From Neocallimastix lanati (nom. inval.) (lineage: Eukaryota; Neocallimastigomycota; Neocallimastigomycetes; Neocallimastigales; Neocallimastigaceae), in assembly GCA_016946835.1 (NCBI GenBank), contig JACVTC010000001.1, positions 296,501 through 360,500 of the forward strand: a DNA stretch of 64,000 nt. Direction: 5' to 3'. The notes below the pieces were generated by a model. It was not told where the DNA came from. It made no database searches and was given only the letters and a program-made list of their open reading frames with translations. Shown here one piece after another: positions 34,945 through 45,900 of the stretch. Position 1 is the stretch's first letter, and each line of letters opens with the position of its first letter. The position numbers were made by a program, and so were the translations under genes.

Positions 34945-35282
34945 AATTAAAACTTGAAAATGAATCTTTACTTTATTAATATCAAACTTATATTAATTTA
35001 TTAATATCAATATTACTAAATATTATTTTATATTATTAAATATTATTAATATTCATGTATTCTTATTATATATTATATTCATGTAACTTTATTAATATCA
35101 TGTAATTTTATTCAAAAAAAGTTCGTACTATAAAATGGTTAATTATTATTTTTATTTTATTTTATTTTATTTTAGTTTAGTTTAGTTTAATTTAGTTTAG
35201 TTTAGTTTAGTTTGCTTAATTTTAGTATAAGTTATGCCTAACTGTTAGATTCGTCTGGTATCCGAATCCTGGAGGCGGACCA
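34945..35282 (+). other. Element B 3' untranslated region
   Basis: This AT-rich stretch includes a TTTAG-type pentanucleotide repeat at about 35165-35212, followed by a short GC-richer segment and the polypurine stretch before the LTR. Confidence 0.6.
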
Positions 35283-35927
35283 TGTAACGAAATCTTCAGT
35301 TAGTAAAATTAGAACTTTGGTTCAATGGTTAGTTACATTGACCATGACCAATACTTCATGGGTTCGACTCACACCTCAACCCATTTTGCATAAATAATTA
35401 TTTTATTAATTATTTTATTAATTATTAATAATATCTTCTTGAATATTCTTTCTGTATAAAATTATAGAAAGTTAAAGATTCTTTCGGTTCGTAATTCAAC
35501 CGAAATGAATTTAGAAATTCTTATTATATAAATTATTTTATTCTTTTTTGATAAGATTCATTTTCATCAATTAAAATCAATATTCTAGAAACTTTACATT
35601 ATTAATTATTACAAACATATTTCTAAATATTTCTTTAAAATTATTTTTACATGTTAAAACTGTTTTTCCGTTAAAAGTATAAATAGTGCGAACTTCACGA
35701 ATGAAAATATTTTTCTTCGTGCTTTTATTAATAATAATTAACGTATAAGTAATTCGAAATATTACCTTGTTGATTAATATTAATAATTATTTTAAATTTT
35801 ATAATTAATAAAAAATATTTCTAATAAAACGAATTATTTATACAGATAGTGTAAACCTATTGAGTTTTCTTCTTTTGTGTGTTTCTATACCCCGTCCCGC
35901 CGTTACAATAGAAGCACCTCCGTTACA
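35283..35927 (+). repeat. Element B right LTR
   Basis: This intact 645-bp LTR ends in a 20-bp near-repeat (CCGTTACAATAGAAGCACCT). It is preceded by a purine-rich GGAGGCGGA stretch (35271-35279) that could serve as polypurine tract. Confidence 0.93.
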
Positions 35928-36797
35928 GTGGCCGTATTTTCCACATAAGAAACATTTTCCATTTTTTCTTCCTCTTATTTTTAAATGCTTATTATTTTGT
36001 TTATTTTTGTTTTCAGTTTGTAAATTAAAAATATTTTTTGCGTTTTCTTCTTGAAGTTTTCTTTCCTTGATGTTCGAGAAAAGAATATCCGGTATTATTC
36101 TTTTTACGTAATTGCAACATTTTATCCATTCATTATTGTACTGGAAAACATTTATCCACCTTAGATTTTCAGGTAAGGCTCTATTCAGAATCCCTACCTT
36201 TACACTATCACTCATGTCTGTATCGATGATTTCCAATTCATCGATCATATTTTGAAGTGTTGCAAGGAAGATATGTATGTCATCATCTGTGGTAAATTTC
36301 AATCTGTTTAATTTATTTCGTAATAGCATTTTTTGATGCTCCTCTCCTAAAGTAAAGGAATCTTGAAGGAAGTTCCACATTTCGAAGGCGGTCTTACTAT
36401 GGCTTTTTATTATTTCTTTCGTTTTCTTTCCCAGGCTATTATTAATTATCCATTTGACCATGATGTCATTCTTGATATCTGTTTGGGTTGTCCCAATATC
36501 GTAAACAAGAGAATTATTAAATTTATCTTTAATGTACTTATCTAAATCTTCTTTAATATCCTTCTTTCTCAATTTTTTTACTTTTGGTAAACTAACGTAT
36601 TCATCTAGATTATTGATGATTAAGAGGTCCAATACGTTAGTTTTCCAATCTTGGAAGTTTTCAACCGTTAATTCGGTAACATGATTGAAATTCTCGGAGT
36701 AATTGAAAGAGATTCCTTTAGTGAAGAAATTAATTTCTGATTCGGGAATTTCAATGATTTGGTTTCTGGAGTTACTTCTTGAATTGTTTCTGCTCAT
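35928..36797 (-). pseudogene. Element A Gag (copia type), cut inside its zinc knuckle
   Basis: About 290 residues of copia Gag of the UBN2 type (core WKTNVLDLLII...AFEMWNFLQDSF) lead into CFLCGKYGH, the first half of a CCHC knuckle. Element B inserted right after that His codon, with GCCAC (element sense) duplicated. The open frame continues about 28 codons into the LTR of B, so the C-terminus after GH is foreign. Gag and Pol are in the same frame across the insertion, so intact A had a single Gag-Pol frame. Confidence 0.88.
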
Positions 36798-37858
36798 TTT
36801 CTATTTTTTTATTTTTACCTTCTTGTTTTAATTAAAAGTATTTATGTTTTATTATTTTCTTAATTTATTTTTTATTGCTTTTCTTTAATTTGTCTTTTAT
36901 ATATTCTTTTTTATTTCTTTAGTTAGATTTTATTTTATTAAATTAAATAATGTAAATTGTAATTAATTTTGATTGGTTCTATTTTTAGTGACAATTTATT
37001 ATTAATCTATTTATATAGATTTTTTAATGATTAATATTTAAAAAATTTAATTTAAAGATATTAATATACATTTTTTTTTAATATTGAGGGAGGAATTAGT
37101 ATAATTTTATTATTACTGAGACCTATCATTTTGATTCTTTTATTAAATAATGTGAGTGTGATTATGTTACTATTCCTTTTTTAATTAAGAATAAATTATT
37201 TTTATTAATGTTTATTACAAAGTATTGTTATATTTATATTACGAACAATAGTATAAAGAGATTAATTTATTTATATTAAGTGTATTTAAAAATTTTTGCT
37301 ATTGTTGTGAAAATGAATATATCATTAATTGTTCATATTTAATATATTATTGTAATTTCATTTTAATTAAAATCTTTATTTTAATTATTTATTATATAAT
37401 TGAATTTTTTATTATATTTTTTCCAGCTTATATAGCATAGCTGACATGTCATGTTCTTTTATTCTCAGCTTATATAGCATAGCTGACATGTTATGTTCTT
37501 TTATTCTCAGCTTATATAGCATAGCTGACATGTTATGTTCTTTTATTCTCAGCTTATACAATATAGCTGATTTTTTGTTTCATTCTCAGCTTATATTCAA
37601 TAGCTGATCTTTTATTTCATCCTCAGCTTATGTCTAATAGCTGACCTTTTGTTTATTTTCAAATTCAATTATATTGATATTGGACTTCTTTGTACAATTA
37701 TTTTAAATATTAAAGATTCCACTTTTATTTTAGTTTTATAATTTATAAATATTTATATATATATATAAATAATTAAAAATTAATATTTAATAATAAATAT
37801 ATAAATTTCAAATTTATTTAATGTTAAATTTTTATTTTAAAAAAAAATACTTAGCTTT
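36798..37858 (-). other. Element A untranslated leader
   Basis: This is AT-rich DNA between the primer-binding side of the 5' LTR and the Gag ATG at 36797. It holds the hairpin repeats listed separately and no other frame. Confidence 0.6.
37424..37660. repeat. Six tandem hairpin-forming repeats in the leader of element A
   Basis: Units start at 37424, 37466, 37508, 37550, 37587 and 37624 (three of 42 bp, then 37-bp units). Each begins CAGCTTAT and contains AGCTG about ten bases later, so CAGCT can pair with AGCTG. The arms are conserved in the diverged copies while the rest drifts, which suggests that the fold matters. Confidence 0.85.
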
Positions 37859-37969
37859 TATATGGATTAATCGGTTGAGATTGAGACTCTTAATCTGTCA
37901 AAAATATTATGTTAAGAAACACTCAAATAAGTTATATGGATTAATCGGTTGAGATTGAGACTCTTAATC
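37859..37969 (-). promoter_or_regulatory. Element A primer-binding region resembling the 5' half of tRNA-Lys(CUU), duplicated with the LTR end
   Basis: Directly next to the 5' LTR lies a 37-bp segment whose plus strand reads like a tRNA 5' half. It has a possible D-stem AATC/GATT around GGTTGA, then GAGACTCTTAATC, an anticodon loop with CTT. It occurs twice (37859-37895, 37933-37969), separated by 37 bp of LTR end, a perfect 74-bp tandem repeat. Copia elements are known to prime from a tRNA fragment cut in the anticodon loop; the Lys assignment is inference. Confidence 0.55.
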
Positions 37970-38227
37970 TGTCAAAAATATTATGTTAAGAAACACTCAA
38001 ATAAGTTATAATAAACACAATAATAAATATATATGGATTAGTAGTTTTTAGAAAAATATTTTTTTATAACAGTATAAATTATTTTTATTCTCTTTTTGTA
38101 TAAGATGTTATTTTTTATAAAATAATAATTCCATGATTTTTATACTTTTTATTTTGAATATTAATACAAGTAATTGGTCATTATTTATATTAAAGATAGA
38201 TTAATTAAATTAATCATTATTTTGACA
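37970..38227 (-). repeat. Element A 5' LTR (right)
   Basis: This 258-bp LTR matches 19851-20116 apart from an 8-bp indel near the end and a T/C difference at base four. Its outer end TTTTGACA is followed by the target duplication CTAAA. Confidence 0.9.
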
Positions 38228-38232
38228 CTAAA

Positions 38233-39337
38233 TAATTATTATTTAAATAATATATATTGAATTAATTTTATTTATTTATTTTTTTTTTATTTTAATAAAA
38301 ATATTAAATAGTCTTTTAATAATTAATTTTTCTTTAACTCATTTATAACAATATAAATGTTTACCTAATTTGAAAAATATTTTAATTATTTAATGTATTA
38401 TATTTTTAAAAAAAAAAAAATTGTATATAAAAATATATATATATATATTGAAAGTATATATTAACAAATTCAAAAAAACTAAAATTATTTGATTATATAT
38501 TGTGTAACTATTAAATATATTTACAGCAATAAAATAATTTTTTTTTTGTTTAAAGAAAAATAAATTTATGATCCATGATATAAATTTTTTATGATTTATT
38601 CATGCCTAAAAAAAAAAAAAAAAAATTAAATTTTAAATCAATATAATAATATTACATTAAAAAATTTAATTTTAGATATTTTAGAGAATAAATATCTTTA
38701 AGAAAAAAGTTTTTTTTATTTTAAAAATTATTATTAATATTATTTAATTTTTTTTTTATTTTAAAATAAAAATATTTATTACCAATAAATAAAATTTTCT
38801 CTTTTAAAAAAAAAACAAGAATTTAAATTTTTAAAAAAATCTTTTACTATTTTAGCATTTAATATCAATTTTATTTTATTAAATTTTTTTTTTTTTTTTT
38901 AAAATTATCAATTTCTTTTTTCTTATTTTTTTTTTTAATTTTACTTCATTTTTATTATTTATTTTGACTTATTTTATTGATTTAATTATTTATTATTTTT
39001 TTTTTGACTTTTATAAAAATATTTTTATAAATTTATTAGGTAATAATCCAAAAATACTATATCTAAAATATCTATGGAATCTACTATTATAATTATTATA
39101 TATATTGAATAAATTATATATATATATTTTTTAAAATTTAATTTTTATTTTTTATTTTATATTTTGTTTAATTATTATTTTTTTAATATATATTTTTTTT
39201 TAGTACTATTGTTAATTTTTTATTTTTTATTGATTTGAATAGATAGAATTGTATTTATATTTTATATAATAGATTATTTTTTTTAAAATTTTAATAGATA
39301 TAGATTTAAAATTTTATTTATTAAATTCATTAAATTT
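38233..39337. other. AT-rich intergenic region
   Basis: This is almost pure A/T with short homopolymers. No gene, tRNA or repeat family is recognised. Confidence 0.6.
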
Positions 39338-41745
39338 TTATTTGCATAAACCATACTTTTGTTGACATCCTGTTCCACAATAATCTTCGGAACTTCCACA
39401 ATAACCATATTGACTACAACATTCTTCTGGATTTAAGCATTTACCAAAATTGATACCATTGACTACACCGCAACGACCACCATAGCTACAACTTCCATAA
39501 TCATCTTGACATGTTGAACCACAATAAGCGTCAGATGTTCCACAATATCAGTATTTACTACAACATTTTCCGGTTGGACAGATAGTACCATTTGCTTTTG
39601 GACCACATTTTCCATTAGTTGAAAAAGATGGAGTAGTAGGGCTTGGTTTAGAGGTAGTAGGGTTAGTTTTAGTGGTAGTGGTAGTGGTAGTGGTAGTTCT
39701 TGTTGTAGTAGTAGTCGTAGTTGTAGTTGTGATTTTTCTTGTAGTAGTCGTAGTATGCTTAGTTGTGGTAGTGGTTGTAGTAGTAGTAGTAACTTTATTA
39801 ATAGGTTTACTATTTAATATTATCCATATTTGATCTTCATGTATTTCGTCATCACAGTCATAAAGTTTTACTTTGTTACTTACTTTGGATGATTTATTAC
39901 TAACAGAATTAACAGAATTTCCAAGACATAAACTGTCTGATAATTTACTTACAATAGTTCCATCATTTTTATGATAACGCAAAATAGCGTTTTCATCACA
40001 CTCACCCATCAGTAATTTGGAATTATCGTTATCGGAAACTCTCATACATAAATTTAAATTGCTTTTTGACTTGAAGTAACTTCCTATTTTAGTGTTTATA
40101 ACATACCATTGATTGTTTTCCGTATCATCACATTTTTTATAAATTAGAGATTCGTCAATATATTCTGGAGCATGCAAACATTTATTAGTATATTCATTGT
40201 ATATCCATACAGGACTAGACGTTGGAGTAGGATTTGTTGTTGTAGCAATAGTAGTTGTAGTAGATATTATATTACATTTACCAAATTCAGATTGACAATC
40301 AGCACCACAATATTTTAAAGTATTACCACAAGTGCCTTCCTTACTACAACATTGACCATATGGACATTTTCCAATATTTCTACCGCATTTAACAATTATT
40401 TCCCAATGTTGATCTGGCATAGAATCATCACATATATTTAAGTTTAAACAATTTTCATTAGATCTATTAGATGGAAATAATCCTAAACATTTATCTTCAT
40501 CTAAATAAGATGTAATACTTTCACCATTATATGTATTATTAATATCGTATATAACACTATTAGGATTACAGTCACTCATAACAATAGTACCTTTATTAAT
40601 ATTACTAACTTGTAAACATAAATTATTTAATAATGATTTATAGAAACCATCACCAGAAATTGGAATTTGCCATATACTATTTTTTGAGTCATCACAATCA
40701 CTAATTGTAAGTTTACCATTATAATTAGAATTCATACATTTATTTAAATGCTGGTTAATACCCAAACATTTTGAGTTTCAACATTAATAATATCATATGG
40801 ATTTGTGTCCCAGAAAGACCATATTTGATTATCAAAATCATAACAAGTATTTAAATATACATTATCATCATTATCATTATCTTCTTCAGTAGTACTTAAG
40901 CATTCATCATTATTATTAGAAGGATATATAGTACCTTCTCCAGTATATTTAAAAGTATTTATATTATTATTACAAGTATCCATTTTAATATTATTGGTTA
41001 CACTTAAACATCTATCGGTATAAGCATATGAAAATAAATAACCTTCAGGATAAGGCGATAGAATCCATTTGAACATATTATTATTTTTACAACTTTTAAT
41101 TAAAGGAGGTTGATTTAATTTTGCTTGTGCAAATAAACATTTATTAGCAAGGGAATTATATATAAATTTAGGTTTGTCTTTATAATTTATAGTAGGTACA
41201 CTTTGTTTAGTAGTAGTAATAGCAGATGTTGTTATAGTAGTTGTAGTAGTAGTGGTGGTAGTGGTGGTGTTGGTGGTACCTTTTTTGTTAGGTTTTCTGT
41301 ATGATATTTCAAATAATAGTTTTTTATTATTTCTATCACAATTTGTTAATGTTAGATAATCTGGATCATCTTCACCATCAAGAACACTTAAACACTTACT
41401 TTTACTTTTTATAAATTTAGATGCTTCAATATATTTCATAACAGAATTTTCATCACATTTGCTTAATACTATTTTATTTTTAATAGATGATATACACATA
41501 TCCTTATAAGCGACAGATTTAAAATAAATACCATCGTCATTTTCACAAAGATACCATTTACTACTTTTAGTATTATCACAATAATCGTAAATTACTGGTT
41601 CATCTACAAAATCTGAGAGATATAAACACATATCTAAATATTCATTATATATCCAGACAACTGCTTCATTATCCCTCTTAAAAAATTGAGGGATAGCAGT
41701 AATTTTACCTAAAACGTTAAAAATGATAAATAATTCAAACAACAT
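39338..41745 (-). pseudogene. Secreted lectin: ricin-type repeats, Thr-rich linkers and hevein-type chitin-binding modules; interrupted
   Basis: Frame one (40744-41745, 333 aa) starts with a signal peptide (about 1-18) and holds two ricin-like beta-trefoil units (VWIYNEYLDMCLY; QIWSFW) and a Thr-rich linker. Frame two (39548-40765, 405 aa) continues after a one-base shift within the next VW(I/V)xNxxxxKC motif near 40750. It has two more ricin-like units, a hevein/CBM18 module (CPYGQCCSKEGTCG) and a long Thr linker. It ends by TGA inside another hevein module. Beyond the TGA the same frame continues with the rest of that module and another (CCSQYGYCG) to TAA at 39338-39340. Such proteins bind chitin or glycans at the fungal wall or on plant fibre. 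Whether the breaks are real or sequencing errors is open. Confidence 0.8.
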
Positions 41746-42991
41746 TTTAATGATATATTTGTATGGAATTATTTATATTAAAAAATCATTTTATTTTTAA
41801 TTTTGAACATGATAATTTCCACAGTAAAAAGATTATAAAATATTAAATTAATAATTTAATATAAATTTAAATATAAATAATATTTTATTAATATAAATAA
41901 CATATTAAATAAACTAAATAATTTTATACACTATTTTATACACATACATAAATGAAGAAATATGAAATAACTAATATTTATGAAAAACAAAATGATATTT
42001 CATTTATTTAATAAGGGAAATAAAAAATATAACTATTTCGTCATTATTTAATTGATTTAGCATTTATAATAATTTTAATTTTATGTATTTTTTTATTTTT
42101 TAAAAAAAAAATAAAAAAGAAAAAGGAATAAAACCTTTACTTAATAATATTTAATATAAATTATATGAAAATTATAAATAAACAAAATATAAAAAAAAAT
42201 ACATATGAGAATTATATTAATATTAGAATATATAATTATAGAAAAGTGAACAAAATGGCAACGGATTTCAATTCTTTCCATTCAGTGATGCTAACTTCTT
42301 TTAGATTAGATTTATCATACATATCCATAGCAGAATTACTTCTTTGTCTTATCAGTACGATGTTGCCGTTCTTGGTAATGGTAATTCTAACAGAATACAA
42401 ATTAATATTTTTATTACTAATATTCTTTTATTATATTTTGCATAAAAAATATATTACTGTATTTTTACATATATATAATTTACGGTATTAATTTTCTAAA
42501 ATAATTCTTCATCGATCTAAAATAAAAGGTTTGTATTGACTTTTAAAAAATATCTTTTTTACTATTTAGATATTTTATTTATGAACTTTTAATATTTATA
42601 TATTTTTCATTTTATGGAGAATTATATAAATTTAATAATATTTTTTATTTATTTTAAAACTTAATTGAATAGTTTTAAATATTGTAATTTCTAAATATCT
42701 TTTATCTAAATTTTATTTAATTTTAATTTTAGTTTTATTTTTTTTTTTTTTTTTTTTTTTTTATTTTTATTTTTATTTTTGTTTTTGTTTTTATTTTTAT
42801 TTTTATTTTATTTTATTTTATTCAATCTATACTTTATATTTAATATTCTACTATTTATTTTATTTTATTTTATTCTATTTTTTTTTTTTTTTTTAGTTTT
42901 TTTTTTTTTTTTAATTTTTATACTACCATTAGCCTAATATTATTGAAATTATATGAAAAATTCAGTATAATAATATATCTAATAAATAATA
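41746..42991. other. Intergenic region between two lectin genes
   Basis: Mostly AT-rich with long T and TTTTA runs (42720-42920). A short less AT-rich stretch (about 42255-42375) is open on the minus strand with a protein-like reading (NIVLIRQRSNSAMDMYD). I could not identify it; it may be an exon remnant. Confidence 0.45.
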
Positions 42992-45900
42992 TTAATTGGA
43001 TATATCATTTATATCAGATATAAATTCCCATAATTGCTTTTTGTTATGCCTATCACAATTATTTAATTTTACGTAAAATTGAGAATCTAAATCATCATTA
43101 TCATCAATACCACTAACACATTTATCATTTCTTTTTATAAATTTTGATGTTTTGATATATTTCATAACAGCATTATTATCACAATTACCTAATACAATTC
43201 TATTCTTATTAACTCTCATACATAAATTTTCTTTATATGCAGATTTGAAATAAGTGTCACCATCAATATTTTCATAATACCACTTATATTTATCCTTATT
43301 TTTACAATCTTCATAAGTTATCATTTCGTTTAGTTCAGCATATAAACATTTATTATAATATCTATTATATAACCAAATGGCATCCGATTTAGAATTAGAT
43401 GAATTATTTATAGAATATTTCCATAATACTTTACCATTACCATCATCCCAATATACTGAATTATCAGGGAAACCACATGAAAGGAAAGAATTAGTATTAC
43501 TTTTAGCAAGATTCTCGGTTAAAACATATTGAACTTTCTTATCAGATAATAATACAATATTTCTATCAGTAATAGACAATGAAGTTATTCTTATATTAGG
43601 TATTTCAAATACTACTTCTTCTGTAATATTAATATGATTTCTATATAATAATTTTCCATCAAGAATAATTAAGGAATAACTATTACAATATAACATTTCA
43701 CCTTCCTGGAAAGAATCACCTATATGAATTGTACTTGAGTATAATGGACGATTAAATATATAATTATTACACCATTTATATTCACCTCTTGATGATTTCA
43801 AAACTAAAGTTAAATCATTATTTATTAATTCTAAACTATAACTATTTTCTGGTTTGTAATACTCCCTGTGTAAACTTAAATTATTATTAACAAGTATATC
43901 TCCATCTTTAGTTAAATTAATTGAATAAATAATTTCATTAGTATTTAAATAACTATTAATATCTAACAATGGCATACCATATCGTCTATACAACATTCCT
44001 TGAGTACTTAATTGTAACCATGGAATTTTTCCATCTTTTTCATATATTGGTGATAAAGAATAAATATCTCTACATTCATCGTTAGAAGAAGATAAAACAT
44101 TACAATCTAAATAACCAGGATATTTCCAAATAATATCGGTATTATTTGATAAAACTAAAGCATTAGGTTTACTGTAATATTCCAATTTCATATTGGGAAT
44201 ATTATTAACAATGATATTATTATTCATTATGAATCTATTATTCTTTATTTTCAATTCATAAATTTCAACAAAGGCACCTTTACCAAATAATCGTAAGCCA
44301 AAATCATTGGATAAATAAACATATTTACCATCACCTTCTTTAGAATATAGTTTATCATACATAGTTAAAGTATTAGATATATCAATCTTTCCCATATATT
44401 TATGTTCTCTTTCTTCCAAAGAATTCAAAAACTTAACAGGATTATAACCCCTTATAACATCATGAGTTTTCATATCCATAATAATTAATTTAAAATCAAA
44501 ATTTCTAACATTTTTCTTTATCGTTATAGTATATATATTTTCTTCATTGTTATCACCAACATCGTCTAAAGAAGTTAAGGTAATTTTGTTATTTTCACAA
44601 TATAAATATAAACCACTACTTAATAATTTTAATTCTTTTGTTTTAGAACACTCAGCTACTACACTTTCATCACCATAAGTATTCCAGGTTAAATGAGTAT
44701 CATTTAATGCTAAGAAGACATTTGCATCATATTCATAAACTAATCTTTCACCTGGTATTAAATTATTAAAATAGGGATCAACTTTAATATTTTCATGATT
44801 TGGTTGTTCATAACTATGAATATTATATATATAGGGTAATCTAAGTTTTTCGTTACAGGAACTAATAGAATAAACTAATGGTTCTACATATCTCATATGG
44901 AAATTATTTTGTCTAACAAACAAACTACTCCAGATAATATTATTATTATTATCAATAATTTTCAATTCACCATTATCTGTTAATTTTAATTTGTAATACT
45001 GATGATCATCAGTTTTGGGAATAACAAGATTTTCAATATTAGATGTTGGCTTTGATAAGTTTGTTTCTGTCGTTTTAGTTATTGTATTTGTTTTAATTAA
45101 CGTAGTAGTAGTTGAAGAAATACTTGTAGTACTTTTAGTAGAAGTTGTAATATATTTGGAAGTAGTAGTACTTTTAGTAGAAGTTGTAATATATTTAGAA
45201 GTAGTAGTACTTTTATTATTATTATTATTATTATTATCATTATGATCATCGTCATCAATACCAATAATAATTTCTTCATCATCAAATATAATTTCTTCAT
45301 CATCTTCATCATCTTCATCATATCGTTTTAGTTTTTTATTATTATTATTATTTTCATTCTTTTTATTATCTTTATAATATACAATATAAGGATTAACAGT
45401 ACGCCATACAATATACATTTGTTTATCTCTTATTATCATTTCACCAATAGGAGAAAATGATAATGTATAAGGAGAAGAAAATGGACCGACATTAGCAGTA
45501 TTGGTAGACCATAAAGTTCTTTCATATTCTTTTATAACTAAATTACCAGAAGGTTGTAAATATGCCTTATATACACCGTTATCAGACACTATAGCTTCTT
45601 CTTCATTAATTTTAAAATCACATTTAAAATCTAATTCAGAAGGATATTTTTTATTATTACTCACTGAATTAGAAATATAATTGTGCTTATCAAATTTATT
45701 TGAACGTTTTGTTTTAAATTTTAATGGTAAATTATATTCTAATAGGAAGGAATAACCTTGATATGAAGTTCCTGTATTTGAAGATATTTTCCATATTTGT
45801 GAGAATAAACCATCATATAAAATTATCTTACAGTCAGATTTACTTTTTTCTACAATCATTAAGGTATAACCTCTAGTGCCACGATAACCAACAGTAAAAG

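Larger units (their letters stand above)
23929..35927 (+). mobile_element. Element B: chromodomain Ty3/gypsy retrotransposon (Tf1/chromovirus type), nested in A
   Basis: It starts TGTAACG and ends CGTTACA, flanked by GTGGC at 23924-23928 and 35928-35932. The right LTR is 35283-35927 (645 bp). The left LTR is split by element C into 23929-23942 and 29997-30627. Without C it is about 5.9 kb. It has a long leader, one Gag-Pro-IN-chromodomain frame, a self-complementary primer site instead of a tRNA site, and no RT or RNase H. LTR copies look identical by eye. Confidence 0.93.
19851..38227 (-). mobile_element. Element A: Ty1/copia LTR retrotransposon carrying nested elements
   Basis: LTRs begin TG and end CA (19851-20116 and 37970-38227) and the whole is flanked by the 5-bp duplication CTAAA (19846-19850 and 38228-38232). 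Sense is minus: the 5' LTR is on the right, followed by a leader with hairpin repeats, Gag (35928-36797) and, beyond the nested DNA, Pol (20194-23923). Domain order protease, integrase, RT, RNase H is that of Ty1/copia. Removing the nested 12 kb leaves an element of about 6.4 kb. LTRs differ by an 8-bp indel and at least one substitution, so A is older than B and C. Confidence 0.93.

Noticed and set aside
42165-42491. Plus-strand 108-residue frame with hydrophobic end
   Set aside because: The N-terminal part is an AT-run reading and the middle is antisense to a more protein-like minus-strand stretch; no start context or domain supports it.
45015-45321. Open frames on both strands within the bulb-lectin gene
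   Set aside because: They are shadows of the Thr/Ser and Asp/Glu-rich linker of the lectin.
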